Positions 26,555-34,589 of a DNA stretch of 62,809 nt are shown here, in pieces. Both the position numbers and the translations under genes were made by a program. Every line of letters starts with the position of its first letter. Position 1 is the first letter of the stretch. The stretch covers positions 1 through 62,809 of the forward strand of contig NZ_JABFMU010000038.1 in the NCBI RefSeq assembly GCF_013359695.1, read 5' to 3'. This stretch comes from Pseudomonas sp. C2B4 (lineage in GTDB: Bacteria; Pseudomonadota; Gammaproteobacteria; Pseudomonadales; Pseudomonadaceae). A model generated the notes under the pieces. The model was given only the letters and a program-made list of their open reading frames with translations. It ran no database searches and was not told where the DNA came from.

Positions 26555-27472
26555 ATGCCAGCAAAAGTAGTGGTTATAGGCAGCCTGAACATGGACCTGG
26601 TGACTCGGGCGCCGCGGTTGCCACGGGGCGGAGAAACGTTGATCGGCCAGTCGTTTGCCACGGTTTCCGGCGGCAAGGGCGCGAATCAGGCGGTGGCCGC
26701 CGCGCGACTGGGCGCTCAGGTGTCGATGGTGGGCTGTGTGGGCAGGGATGCCTATGGTGAGGCGCTACGTGACGCCTTGTTGGCCGAGCAGATCGATTGT
26801 CAGGCCGTCAGCACCGTGGACGATTCCAGTGGCGTGGCCTTGATTGTGGTCGACGACAACAGCCAGAACGCCATCGTGATCGTAGCCGGCGCCAATGGTG
26901 CACTGACGCCGGCGCTGGTCGGCTGCTTCGATTCGGTCCTGCAGGCCGCCGACGTGATTATTTGTCAGTTGGAAGTGCCGGATGCCACCGTGGGCCATGC
27001 ACTCAAGCGCGGTCGGGAGCTGGGCAAGACCGTGATCCTCAATCCGGCGCCAGCCAGCCGTCCATTGCCTGCGCACTGGTACGCGAACATCGATTATCTG
27101 ATTCCCAACGAGAGCGAGGCCTCGGCGCTGAGCGGCTTGCCGGTGGACTCTCGGCAAACCGCGCAAGTGGCGGCGACCCGCCTGATCGAGATGGGCGCCG
27201 GCAAGGTCATCATCACCCTCGGTGCCGAAGGTTCGCTATTCGCTGATGGCCAGCGCTTGGAGCATTTCCCTGCGCCGCTCGTGAAAGCGGTCGACACCAC
27301 GGCGGCCGGCGATACGTTCGTTGGCGGTTTTGCCGCCGCGCTGGCGAGCGGAAAAAGCGAAGCCGAAGCGATCCGCTTCGGCCAGGTCGCCGCAGCGTTA
27401 TCGGTCACGCGAGCTGGTGCGCAACCCTCGATACCCACCCTCGGCGAAGTCCAGGCGTTCAAGACACCATGA
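26555..27472 (+). CDS. rbsK: Ribokinase
   Basis: 305 residues, PfkB family: VVVIGSLNMDLVTRAPRLPRGGET, FATVSGGKGANQAVAAARLG and the C-terminal DTTAAGDTFVGGFAAAL with the catalytic Asp. It phosphorylates ribose to ribose 5-phosphate. The start has only a weak ribosome site; translation may partly depend on rbsR. Confidence 0.93.
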   Translation: MPAKVVVIGSLNMDLVTRAPRLPRGGETLIGQSFATVSGGKGANQAVAAARLGAQVSMVGCVGRDAYGEALRDALLAEQIDCQAVSTVDDSSGVALIVVDDNSQNAIVIVAGANGALTPALVGCFDSVLQAADVIICQLEVPDATVGHALKRGRELGKTVILNPAPASRPLPAHWYANIDYLIPNESEASALSGLPVDSRQTAQVAATRLIEMGAGKVIITLGAEGSLFADGQRLEHFPAPLVKAVDTTAAGDTFVGGFAAALASGKSEAEAIRFGQVAAALSVTRAGAQPSIPTLGEVQAFKTP

Positions 27473-27873
27473 AAAAGACACCGTTGCTCAACATTGCACT
27501 GTCGCGGTTGATCGCTTCCCTTGGTCATGGCGACAAAGTGATCATCGGCGATGCGGGGTTGCCGGTGCCGCCCGGCGTAGAGCTGATCGATCTGGCCCTG
27601 ACCCATGGCATTCCGGATTTCATCAGCACCCTGAAGGTTGTGCTCAGCGAAATGCAGGTTGAAAGCCATGTTCTGGCCCGTGAAATCCTGGAGAAAAAGC
27701 CAATGGCCCTGGCAACCCTGGACGAGCTGAATACCGATGGGGCGCTGGGGCAGCGTGAATGGCTCAGTCATGAGCAGTTCAAGGTGCTCAGCCAGCAGGC
27801 TCGGGCGATTGTGCGGACCGGAGAATGCCAGCCGTACTGCAATATCGTACTGATCGCCGGAGTGACGTTCTGA
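27469..27873 (+). CDS. rbsD: D-ribose pyranase
   Basis: 134 residues, RbsD fold: LNIALSRLIASLGHGDKVIIGDAGLPVPPGV with the catalytic His, and C-terminal GECQPYCNIVLIAGVTF. It converts ribopyranose to the furanose used by ribokinase. It overlaps rbsK by 4 bases (ATGA). Confidence 0.93.
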   Translation: MKKTPLLNIALSRLIASLGHGDKVIIGDAGLPVPPGVELIDLALTHGIPDFISTLKVVLSEMQVESHVLAREILEKKPMALATLDELNTDGALGQREWLSHEQFKVLSQQARAIVRTGECQPYCNIVLIAGVTF

Positions 27874-27901
27874 CCTGTTCCAGTTTTTTCCCCGGCACAA
27901 G

Positions 27902-28939
27902 GTGTGCGCCCTGTATCGTTGTGCCCGGGAACGGCCCCGCCTGCTTTGGAGTCTGCTGCTTTTGTCCTTGATGACCGCAACCGGCGTTGACGCGGCGGAA
28001 AAGATCGATCTGATCATCGATGCCGACCCGGGTGTCGACGATATGGTTGCACTGCTGTTTGCGCTGGCTTCTACGCAGGAATTGAACATCCGTGCATTGA
28101 CCACCGTCGCGGGCAATGTGCGCCTGCACAAGACGTCACGCAACGCACGACTGGCCCGCGAGTGGGCGGGGCGCGAGGAGGTGCCGGTCTACGCCGGAGC
28201 GAGCACGCCGCTGTTGCGTAAGCCCATCTATGCCGAGGACATCCATGGCAAGGAAGGGGTGTCGGGCATTACTGTCCATGAACCAGAAAAAGGCCTGGCC
28301 GAGGGCAACGCGGTCGAGTACCTGGTCAACACCCTGACGGCGGCCAGGCCGCACAGCATCACCATTGCCATGCTGGGGCCGCAGACAAACCTGGCCCTGG
28401 CGCTGGTCCAGGAGCCAAACATTGTTCAGGGCATCAAGGAGGTGGTGGTCATGGGCGGCGCCCACTTCAACGGCGGCAACATTACGCCGTTGGCAGAGTT
28501 CAACCTGTTCGCCGATCCGCAAGCGGCGGAGGTGGTGCTCAACAGTGGCGTGCCATTGACCTACCTGCCGCTGGACGTGACCCACAAAATGCTCACCAGC
28601 GATGCGCGCGTGCAGAAGATTGCCGCATTGAACAACAATGCCAGCAGGCAGGTGGTCGATATGCTGAACGACTACATCAAGGCCGATATGGAGCGCTACG
28701 GCATTGCGGGTGGCCCGGTGCATGACGCAACGGTGATTGCCTATTTGCTCAAGCCACAGCTGTTCAGCGGGCGTGCGGTGAACGTAGTGGTTGATTGTGG
28801 CGAAGGTCCGACGCTTGGCCAGACTGTTGTCGACTGGTATGACGACCTCAAGGCGCCGAAGAATGTTTTTTGGGTCGAAGGCGGCGATGCCCAGGGGTTT
28901 TTCGATCTGCTGACCGAGCGTCTGGCTCGCCTGAAGTAG
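27902..28939 (+). CDS. Exported nucleoside hydrolase (IUNH family)
   Basis: 345 residues, GTG start. Residues about 14-32 (LLWSLLLLSLMTATGVDA) form a signal sequence. The mature protein opens with LIIDADPGVDDMVALL, the DxDxxxDD calcium/ribose site, and has VVVMGGAHFNGGNITPLAEFNLFADPQAA and the C-terminal HDATVIAYLL. It splits ribonucleosides into base and ribose. As the last gene of the ribose operon, 28 bases after rbsD, it would release ribose in the periplasm for RbsB to collect. Confidence 0.88.
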   Translation: MCALYRCARERPRLLWSLLLLSLMTATGVDAAEKIDLIIDADPGVDDMVALLFALASTQELNIRALTTVAGNVRLHKTSRNARLAREWAGREEVPVYAGASTPLLRKPIYAEDIHGKEGVSGITVHEPEKGLAEGNAVEYLVNTLTAARPHSITIAMLGPQTNLALALVQEPNIVQGIKEVVVMGGAHFNGGNITPLAEFNLFADPQAAEVVLNSGVPLTYLPLDVTHKMLTSDARVQKIAALNNNASRQVVDMLNDYIKADMERYGIAGGPVHDATVIAYLLKPQLFSGRAVNVVVDCGEGPTLGQTVVDWYDDLKAPKNVFWVEGGDAQGFFDLLTERLARLK

Positions 28940-28946
28940 CCCTCAT

Positions 28947-28973
28947 GCCCGCCGGTAGCTTCCGGCAGGCTTT
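28947..28973 (+). terminator. Terminator of the rbs operon
   Basis: GCCCGCCGG-TAGCTT-CCGGCAGGC with one mismatch, then T3, 8 bases after the last stop. Confidence 0.72.
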
Positions 28974-29185
28974 CACGCCTTCCCGGTTGGCGCTGCATCC
29001 ATGTGATCAAGGGCGTACTTTTCGAAAATTTGCGCGATAAATTGCCGCGCTGCTTCGGTCCCCAACCCTTTGACCAGCAGGTCTATCCCAATGATTGCCA
29101 GCTCTTCCGGACTGCCTGGGCTGTAAGAGCTGTGGCCCTGCGGCCACTTGACGGTGATGTTGGCGTCGATGCTTACGGTGGTCAT
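28973..29185 (-). CDS. Small conserved-looking hypothetical protein
   Basis: 70 residues: MTTVSIDANITVKWPQGHSS, a beta-rich N-terminus, then a helix-rich part AARQFIAQIFEKYALDHM. No signal. The ribosome site is weak. GC3 and residue pattern look like real coding sequence. Function unknown. Confidence 0.6.
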   Translation of the reverse strand: MTTVSIDANITVKWPQGHSSYSPGSPEELAIIGIDLLVKGLGTEAARQFIAQIFEKYALDHMDAAPTGKA

Positions 29186-29318
29186 GATGGCGCTCGCGCA
29201 GTCGGAAATGTCTGGAGGGTCGAGTTAACCATTTTGCGGCGCTTTTGGCACTCCGACTTAGGCATGAGTGGGAGGCTATGCGACACTTGGTCTTTGAGAA
29301 CTTTTCAAGGACTGCGCT

Positions 29319-29624
29319 GTGCAGATCGATTTGAACACCCCTGACGGCTTGACCCTTGACGCCGTACGTCAGTTGTTGGCGTCTGCCAGCGATGATGAAC
29401 ACACGCAGTTGCGTGTGACCAAGGGCGGCATCGCCTATATTTCATCGGGCGTCGTAGGCGGCACCGATATCGATGGGTTGCTGTTCCGTCTGGAAACCTG
29501 GGCCAAGGGTTCCGGTTATGTCGGGCGGGTCGCGGCCAGCGATGAGGTTTGGGTCATGCAGATCTTCAATGCGCTGAAGCAGAACTGGCCGAAACCGGCC
29601 TTCGACTACATCGACGTCTATTGA
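29319..29624 (+). CDS. Conserved hypothetical protein
   Basis: 101 residues from a GTG start with AAGGA upstream. MQIDLNTPDGLTLDAVRQLLASASDDEHTQLRV and WAKGSGYVGRVAASDEVWVMQIFNALKQNWP look like a small soluble alpha/beta protein. No family recognised. Confidence 0.7.
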   Translation: MQIDLNTPDGLTLDAVRQLLASASDDEHTQLRVTKGGIAYISSGVVGGTDIDGLLFRLETWAKGSGYVGRVAASDEVWVMQIFNALKQNWPKPAFDYIDVY

Positions 29625-29792
29625 GTGCTGTTCATATTCAGTCACGATTGAAGGATGAAGGGCAGGGCGATGCTCAGGCAAACTTGCCGTTTGTCTGCGC
29701 AGGACGAACAGGTCGCCTACTGTTCTTGTGAAACCAATCGCCGGAATGGCGGTCGCACAATCTCAGCTTAACTCTCGAAAAAAGGAGGCTTC

Positions 29793-30113
29793 ATGCCTTG
29801 GAAGCTCGCGTCATTGGGTACTTTGTTGGCCGTTGCCCTGCTGGCCGGTTGCAGCACGACCACCAATGAGTCGGCAACAGACCCTGTAACGACGACTGAC
29901 ACAGGTCACAGCCGTTGTGAGGCCAAAGCGGCTGAATTCACCCTTGGCAAACAGGCTTCGCCTGAGCTGCTGGAGCAGGCGCGTAAACGTTCCGGCGCGC
30001 AGGTTGCCCGGTTCCTGTTGCCTAACGATATGGTGACGCTGGAGTACCGTTCCGACCGTCTGAATCTCAATACCGATGCCAATCGGGTGGTCACCCGCGT
30101 CAACTGCGGCTGA
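29793..30113 (+). CDS. I78 family peptidase inhibitor lipoprotein
   Basis: 106 residues. ALLAGC is a lipobox (Cys near residue 20). The mature domain, RCEAKAAEFTLGKQASPELLEQARKRSGA then RFLLPNDMVTLEYRSDRLNLNTD and ending RVNCG, is the I78 inhibitor fold with its paired cysteines. AAAGGAGG precedes the start. It probably guards against serine proteases in the envelope. Confidence 0.86.
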   Translation: MPWKLASLGTLLAVALLAGCSTTTNESATDPVTTTDTGHSRCEAKAAEFTLGKQASPELLEQARKRSGAQVARFLLPNDMVTLEYRSDRLNLNTDANRVVTRVNCG

Positions 30114-30138
30114 TCGATCAGGCTTTTGCGTTACCCAC

Positions 30139-30170
30139 AAAAAACCCCGTCACATGGACGGGGTTTTTTT
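30139..30170. terminator. Bidirectional intrinsic terminator
   Basis: AAAAAACCCCGT and ACGGGGTTTTTT form a stem with A/T tails both ways, between the converging I78 inhibitor and cold-shock genes. Confidence 0.88.
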
Positions 30171-30184
30171 AGTGCGCCTGGAAA

Positions 30185-30397
30185 TTACTCTGGGCGAACT
30201 TGAGCAGCTTGCATACCCTTTTGGCCTTTCTCAGCCACGAAGGAAACGGTTTGGCCTTCTTTCAGGCTTTTGAAACCGTCGCTTTCGATAGCTTTGAAGT
30301 GTACGAACAGGTCGTCACCGCCACCTTGAGGAGTGATGAAGCCGAAGCCTTTTTCATCGTTGAACCATTTAACGGTGCCGGTTTGGCGATTAGACAT
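30185..30397 (-). CDS. Cold-shock protein, CspA family
   Basis: 70 residues: TGTVKWFNDEKGFGFITPQ with RNP1 (KGFGFI) and DLFVHFKAI with RNP2, ending GMQAAQVRPE. A single-domain nucleic-acid chaperone. GGAGA lies 7 bases before the start at 30397. Confidence 0.95.
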   Translation of the reverse strand: MSNRQTGTVKWFNDEKGFGFITPQGGGDDLFVHFKAIESDGFKSLKEGQTVSFVAEKGQKGMQAAQVRPE

Positions 30398-30546
30398 GGT
30401 GTATCTCCAAGAAACATATATTTTCAGTAGTACTGTGCTGCTCAGGCCAACTGGGCACACCGGGGTATCATAGTCGAAATGTTCGCTTTGGGAGCCCCCC
30501 ACGGGTGCTGTTTGCCCTACAGTCGCACATTCTTTGTTGCCTGATA

Positions 30547-30581
30547 CGGCTGAAAGCCCCGTTTTAAAAGGCTTTCAGCCG
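30547..30581. other. 12-bp perfect hairpin upstream of the cold-shock gene
   Basis: CGGCTGAAAGCC and GGCTTTCAGCCG around an 11-base AT-rich loop. A third copy of CGGCTGAAAGC lies at 30655-30665. It may end the transcript of the gene at 30690 or belong to the cold-shock promoter region; which one is not clear. Confidence 0.6.
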
Positions 30582-30689
30582 AAAGTAAAGACGATAAAAA
30601 AAGCTGTAAAACCTGCATAAATCGTAGGCAAAAGCACTTTTCACAGACCATTCATCGGCTGAAAGCACTTTTTTGGCGCTTCGACAGGC

Positions 30690-30992
30690 TTATTTTTTCG
30701 CCGGGTTGGTGGCCTTGCACTTGGAAATCTGGGTCAGCGCTTGTTGTTTCAGGGCGTCGCTGGCCTGGTTATCCATCAAGGACTGAAGGTCCTTGGCCGG
30801 GTAAGATTTGATCGCATCGGCGCCGCAAGCACAGTGGGCTTTTGCCGCCGCAGCGCCGATCTGTGGGGTGGCTGCCTGGGTGCACTGCGCCATGTACTTC
30901 TCGCGCTCACCCTTCGGCCATTCGGCGTGGGCGGCCAGCGGCAGCAGCAGGACGATGGGGGCGACTACAGCGAACAAACGATTCAGACGCAT
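30690..30992 (-). CDS. Small secreted cysteine-containing protein
   Basis: 100 residues from MRLNRLFAVVAPIVLLLPLAAHA (signal, cut after AHA). The mature part, YMAQCTQAATPQIGAAAAKAHCACGADAIK, then CKATNPAKK, has four cysteines (C, CxC, C) that probably form disulfides. AAGGAG precedes the start. Function unknown. Confidence 0.72.
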   Translation of the reverse strand: MRLNRLFAVVAPIVLLLPLAAHAEWPKGEREKYMAQCTQAATPQIGAAAAKAHCACGADAIKSYPAKDLQSLMDNQASDALKQQALTQISKCKATNPAKK

Positions 30993-31254
30993 GCCGGGAT
31001 GCTCCTTGTGGGTCAATGTCTTGTTATCTGAGAGGTGAAGCGGGGATCTAGTTCAGCACTCTGGCATAAAAACAGCGGATTTGCCGCGACAGAAAACCTC
31101 TGCGCCGCCCGACCGTTCATCTGTGCTAGCATGCCTGGCTCGAGCGTTTGCAGGCATCGGTCGACCTTCAGTCCCGTCTGCGGCAAATGCCCGAATCAAT
31201 CCTGATTTGAATCCCAGTCACTCTGGTTCGGTTTTCCGGTTGGCCGCAAGGCTC

Positions 31255-31347
31255 CTGCCGCTGTAAGGCAGGCGTTCGTCATTGAATGGCCTGGATCGGA
31301 TCTTGTACTGGCTCATCCCAACCCACGTGACCTTTGGTAGGGGTCAC
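31255..31347 (+). promoter_or_regulatory. thrS leader with two tRNA-Thr anticodon-like hairpins
   Basis: Hairpin 1 (31255-31273): CCTGCC, 7-base loop GCTGTAA, GGCAGG; loop positions 3-5 are UGU, a Thr anticodon. Hairpin 2 (31327-31347): GTGACCT, 7-base loop TTGGTAG, GGGTCAC; its loop has U at position 33, GGU at 34-36 and A at 37, as in tRNA-Thr(GGU). The second ends 3 bases before the SD region TAGGAGAGGAGG. E. coli thrS has two such operator arms bound by ThrRS, which blocks ribosome entry; this leader has the same arrangement. Confidence 0.72.
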
Positions 31348-31366
31348 CACTAGGAGAGGAGGCGCC

Positions 31367-33289
31367 ATGCCAACTATTACTCTTCCCGACGGCAGTCAAC
31401 GTTCATTCGATCACCCGGTTTCAATTGCCGAGGTCGCCGCATCCATTGGTGCCGGCCTGGCCAAGGCCACTTTGGCCGGCAAGGTCAATGGCAAGCTGGC
31501 CGATGCCAGCGACATCATCGACAGCGACGCAACGCTGCAAATCATCACGCCAAAGGATGAAGAGGGGCTGGAGATCATTCGCCACTCTTGCGCCCACCTG
31601 GTAGGGCACGCTGTCAAGCAACTGTACCCGACCGCCAAAATGGTGATCGGTCCGGTCATCGACGAAGGCTTCTACTACGACATCGCGTACGAGCGTCCTT
31701 TCACCCCGGATGACCTGGCCGCCATCGAGCAGCGCATGCAGCAGCTGATCGAGAAAGATTACGACGTCATCAAGAAAGTCACTCCGCGCGCCGAAGTGAT
31801 CGAAGTGTTCAAGTCCCGCGGTGAAGACTACAAGTTGCGCCTGGTCGAGGACATGCCGAACGAACAGGCCATGGGCCTGTACTATCACGAAGAATACGTC
31901 GACATGTGCCGCGGTCCGCATGTGCCGAACACCCGCTTCCTGAAATCCTTCAAGCTGACCAAACTGTCCGGTGCCTACTGGCGCGGTGATGCCAAGAACG
32001 AGCAATTGCAGCGCGTTTATGGCACTGCTTGGGCTGACAAGAAGCAGCTGGCTGCCTACATCCAGCGTATCGAAGAGGCCGAGAAACGCGATCACCGCAA
32101 GATCGGCAAGCGCCTGGGCCTGTTCCACACCCAGGAAGAGTCGCCGGGCATGGTGTTCTGGCACCCGAACGGCTGGACCCTGTATCAGGTGCTCGAGCAG
32201 TACATGCGCAAGGTGCAGCGCGACAATGGCTACCTGGAGATCAAGACGCCTCAGGTCGTTGACCGCAGCCTGTGGGAAAAATCCGGGCACTGGGCCAACT
32301 ACGCCGACAACATGTTCACCACGCAGTCGGAAAACCGCGATTACGCCATCAAGCCGATGAACTGCCCTTGCCACGTGCAGGTGTTCAACCAGGGTTTGAA
32401 GAGCTACCGCGAACTGCCGATGCGTCTGGCTGAATTCGGTGCCTGCCACCGTAACGAACCATCGGGTGCGCTGCACGGTATCATGCGTGTGCGTGCGTTC
32501 ACTCAGGATGACGCCCACATTTTCTGCACCGAAGAGCAGATGCAGGCCGAGTCTGCTGCGTTCATCAAGCTGACCATGGATGTCTACGCCGACTTCGGCT
32601 TCAAAGACATCGAAATGAAGCTGTCCACTCGTCCGGAAAAACGCGTCGGTTCCGATGAGTTGTGGGATCGCGCCGAAGCCGCACTGGCCTCAGCCCTTGA
32701 TAGTGCTGGCCTGCCGTACGATTTGCAGCCGGGCGAGGGCGCGTTCTATGGTCCGAAAATCGAATTTTCGCTGAAAGATTGCCTCGGTCGCGTCTGGCAA
32801 TGTGGTACCTTGCAGCTCGATTTTAACCTGCCTGTCCGTTTGGGCGCCGAATTTGTCTCCGAAGACAACAGTCGCAAGCATCCGGTGATGCTGCACCGTG
32901 CGATCCTGGGATCTTTCGAGCGTTTCGTCGGAATTCTGATCGAGCACTACGAGGGTGCATTCCCTGCGTGGCTGGCGCCGACCCAGGCAGTGATCATGAA
33001 TATCACTGATAAACAGGCGGATTTTGTCGCTCAGGTCGAAAAAACTCTCAATGAAAGCGGGTTTCGTGCCAAGTCTGACTTGAGAAATGAAAAGATCGGC
33101 TTTAAAATCCGCGAGCATACTTTGCTCAAGGTTCCCTATCTCTTGGTTATTGGGGATAAGGAAGTCGAGATGCAGACTGTCGCTGTGCGTACTCGTGAAG
33201 GTGCTGACCTGGGCTCGATGCCCGTCGCCCAGTTCGCTGAGTTTCTCGCGCAAGCGGTTTCCCGGCGTGGTCGCCCAGATTCGGAGTAA
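31367..33289 (+). CDS. thrS: Threonyl-tRNA synthetase
   Basis: 640 residues, standard length. TGS domain at 1-60 (MPTITLPDGSQRSF), editing domain with HSCAHLVGHAVKQL and the later Cys-His pair in YVDMCRGPHVPNTRF, class II catalytic core with MNCPCHVQVF and RLAEFGACHRNEPSG, RVRAFTQDDAHIF, and C-terminal anticodon-binding domain. It charges tRNA-Thr and edits Ser-tRNA. The start at 31367 has AGGAGAGGAGG upstream; an in-frame start at 31334 lies inside the operator hairpin. The ribosome site of infC overlaps its last codons. Confidence 0.97.
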   Translation: MPTITLPDGSQRSFDHPVSIAEVAASIGAGLAKATLAGKVNGKLADASDIIDSDATLQIITPKDEEGLEIIRHSCAHLVGHAVKQLYPTAKMVIGPVIDEGFYYDIAYERPFTPDDLAAIEQRMQQLIEKDYDVIKKVTPRAEVIEVFKSRGEDYKLRLVEDMPNEQAMGLYYHEEYVDMCRGPHVPNTRFLKSFKLTKLSGAYWRGDAKNEQLQRVYGTAWADKKQLAAYIQRIEEAEKRDHRKIGKRLGLFHTQEESPGMVFWHPNGWTLYQVLEQYMRKVQRDNGYLEIKTPQVVDRSLWEKSGHWANYADNMFTTQSENRDYAIKPMNCPCHVQVFNQGLKSYRELPMRLAEFGACHRNEPSGALHGIMRVRAFTQDDAHIFCTEEQMQAESAAFIKLTMDVYADFGFKDIEMKLSTRPEKRVGSDELWDRAEAALASALDSAGLPYDLQPGEGAFYGPKIEFSLKDCLGRVWQCGTLQLDFNLPVRLGAEFVSEDNSRKHPVMLHRAILGSFERFVGILIEHYEGAFPAWLAPTQAVIMNITDKQADFVAQVEKTLNESGFRAKSDLRNEKIGFKIREHTLLKVPYLLVIGDKEVEMQTVAVRTREGADLGSMPVAQFAEFLAQAVSRRGRPDSE

Positions 33290-33291
33290 TT

Positions 33292-33840
33292 ATTATTAAG
33301 CGTGAAATGAGACAAGATAAACGAACTGCACCGAAAGCCCCGATCAACGAGAATATCTCGGCACGCGAGGTTCGGTTAATTGGCGCTGACGGCGAGCAGA
33401 TTGGCATCGTCTCGATTGATGAAGCGCTTCGTATTGCTGAAGAAGCCAAGCTTGATCTGGTAGAAATCTCCGCCGATGCCGTCCCGCCTGTATGCCGGGT
33501 GATGGACTACGGCAAATCGATCTTCGAAAAGAAGAAGCAGATTGCTGCGGCGAAGAAAAACCAGAAGCAGATTCAGGTAAAAGAAATCAAGTTTCGTCCA
33601 GGGACGGAGGAAGGGGATTACCAGGTAAAACTGCGCAACCTGGTACGTTTCCTGAGTGACGGGGACAGGGCCAAGGTATCCTTGCGATTCCGCGGCCGTG
33701 AGATGGCCCACCAGGAGCTGGGGATGGAACTCCTCAAGCGAGTTGAAGGTGACTTGCTCGAGTACGGTTCGGTCGAACAGCATCCTAAGATGGAAGGACG
33801 CCAGCTGATCATGGTCATCGCCCCGAAAAAGAAGAAGTAA
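33292..33840 (+). CDS. infC: Translation initiation factor IF-3, AUU start
   Basis: The first in-frame ATG (33307) gives MRQDKRTAPKAPINENISAREVRL, but no ribosome site precedes it. CGGAG (33282-33286) instead points to one of two ATT codons at 33292 and 33295, two bases after the thrS stop, giving the N-terminus (I)KREMRQDKR. AUU is the known autoregulated start of infC: IF-3 itself rejects it. Domains: IF3-N (DEALRIAEEAKLDLVEISADAVPPVCRVMDYGK), linker, IF3-C (KFRPGTEEGDYQVKLRN, LRFRGREMAHQELG). 181-182 residues. Confidence 0.9.
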   Translation: MIKREMRQDKRTAPKAPINENISAREVRLIGADGEQIGIVSIDEALRIAEEAKLDLVEISADAVPPVCRVMDYGKSIFEKKKQIAAAKKNQKQIQVKEIKFRPGTEEGDYQVKLRNLVRFLSDGDRAKVSLRFRGREMAHQELGMELLKRVEGDLLEYGSVEQHPKMEGRQLIMVIAPKKKK

Positions 33841-33900
33841 TCAACAGGGCACGGCAGGCCTTCTGATTATGTTTATCAACTGAATGCGGAGTATCCGAAC

Positions 33901-34095
33901 ATGCCAAAAATGAAGACCAAAAGTGGTGCTGCTAAGCGGTTTCTGAAAACTGCTAACGGTATCAAGCACAAGCACGCTTTCAAGAGCCACATCCTGACCA
34001 AAATGTCGACCAAGCGTAAGCGTCAACTGCGCGGTAGCAGCTTGCTGCATCCGTCTGACGTGGCAAAAGTCGAGCGCATGCTGCGCCTTCGTTAA
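33901..34095 (+). CDS. rpmI: 50S ribosomal protein L35
   Basis: 64 residues, MPKMKTKSGAAKRFLKT to the end MLRLR, very basic. It is in the conserved infC-rpmI-rplT order. Confidence 0.97.
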   Translation: MPKMKTKSGAAKRFLKTANGIKHKHAFKSHILTKMSTKRKRQLRGSSLLHPSDVAKVERMLRLR

Positions 34096-34123
34096 TTTTA
34101 GTCAAGAATAGAGGAAGTAACTC

Positions 34124-34480
34124 ATGGCTCGTGTAAAGCGTGGCGTCATTGCCCGTAAGCGTCACAAAAAAATTCTGAAACTTGCTAAAGGCTACTACGG
34201 CGCACGCTCCCGCGTATTCCGTGTTGCCAAGCAAGCGGTAATCAAGGCAGGCCAATACGCCTACCGTGACCGTCGTCAGAAAAAACGTCAGTTCCGCGCT
34301 CTGTGGATCGCTCGTATCAACGCTGGTGCTCGTATCAACGGTCTGTCCTACAGCCGTTTCATCGCCGGCCTGAAAAAAGCGTCCATCGAGATCGACCGTA
34401 AGGTTCTGGCTGATCTGGCAGTGAACGAAAAAGCGGCGTTTGCTGCGATTGTCGAGAAAGCTAAAGCCACCTTGGCTTAA
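34124..34480 (+). CDS. rplT: 50S ribosomal protein L20
   Basis: 118 residues: MARVKRGVIARKRHKKILKLAKGYYGARSR at the N-terminus and LWIARINAGARINGLSYSRFI in the core. It binds 23S rRNA early in assembly and, in other bacteria, represses its own operon. It starts 28 bases after rpmI with AGGAAG. Confidence 0.97.
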   Translation: MARVKRGVIARKRHKKILKLAKGYYGARSRVFRVAKQAVIKAGQYAYRDRRQKKRQFRALWIARINAGARINGLSYSRFIAGLKKASIEIDRKVLADLAVNEKAAFAAIVEKAKATLA

Positions 34481-34535
34481 GTACCCCCGACAGTCACCTG
34501 ACCTCACCTCTGTGGGGGCGGGTGTTAAACGTCAT

Positions 34536-34571
34536 AAATAGGGGAAGAGCCTTCAAGCTCTTCCCCTATTT
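34536..34571 (+). terminator. Strong terminator/attenuator between rplT and pheS
   Basis: AATAGGGGAAGAGC-CTTCAA-GCTCTTCCCCTATT, a perfect 14-bp stem followed by TT. No Phe-rich leader peptide precedes it, so it looks like a read-through terminator rather than a pheM-type attenuator. Confidence 0.8.
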
Positions 34572-34589
34572 TGTATCTGGAGTCTGTAC

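Noticed and set aside
34481..34589. pheM-type Phe attenuator before pheST
   Set aside because: A strong hairpin exists but no short leader frame with Phe codons precedes it.
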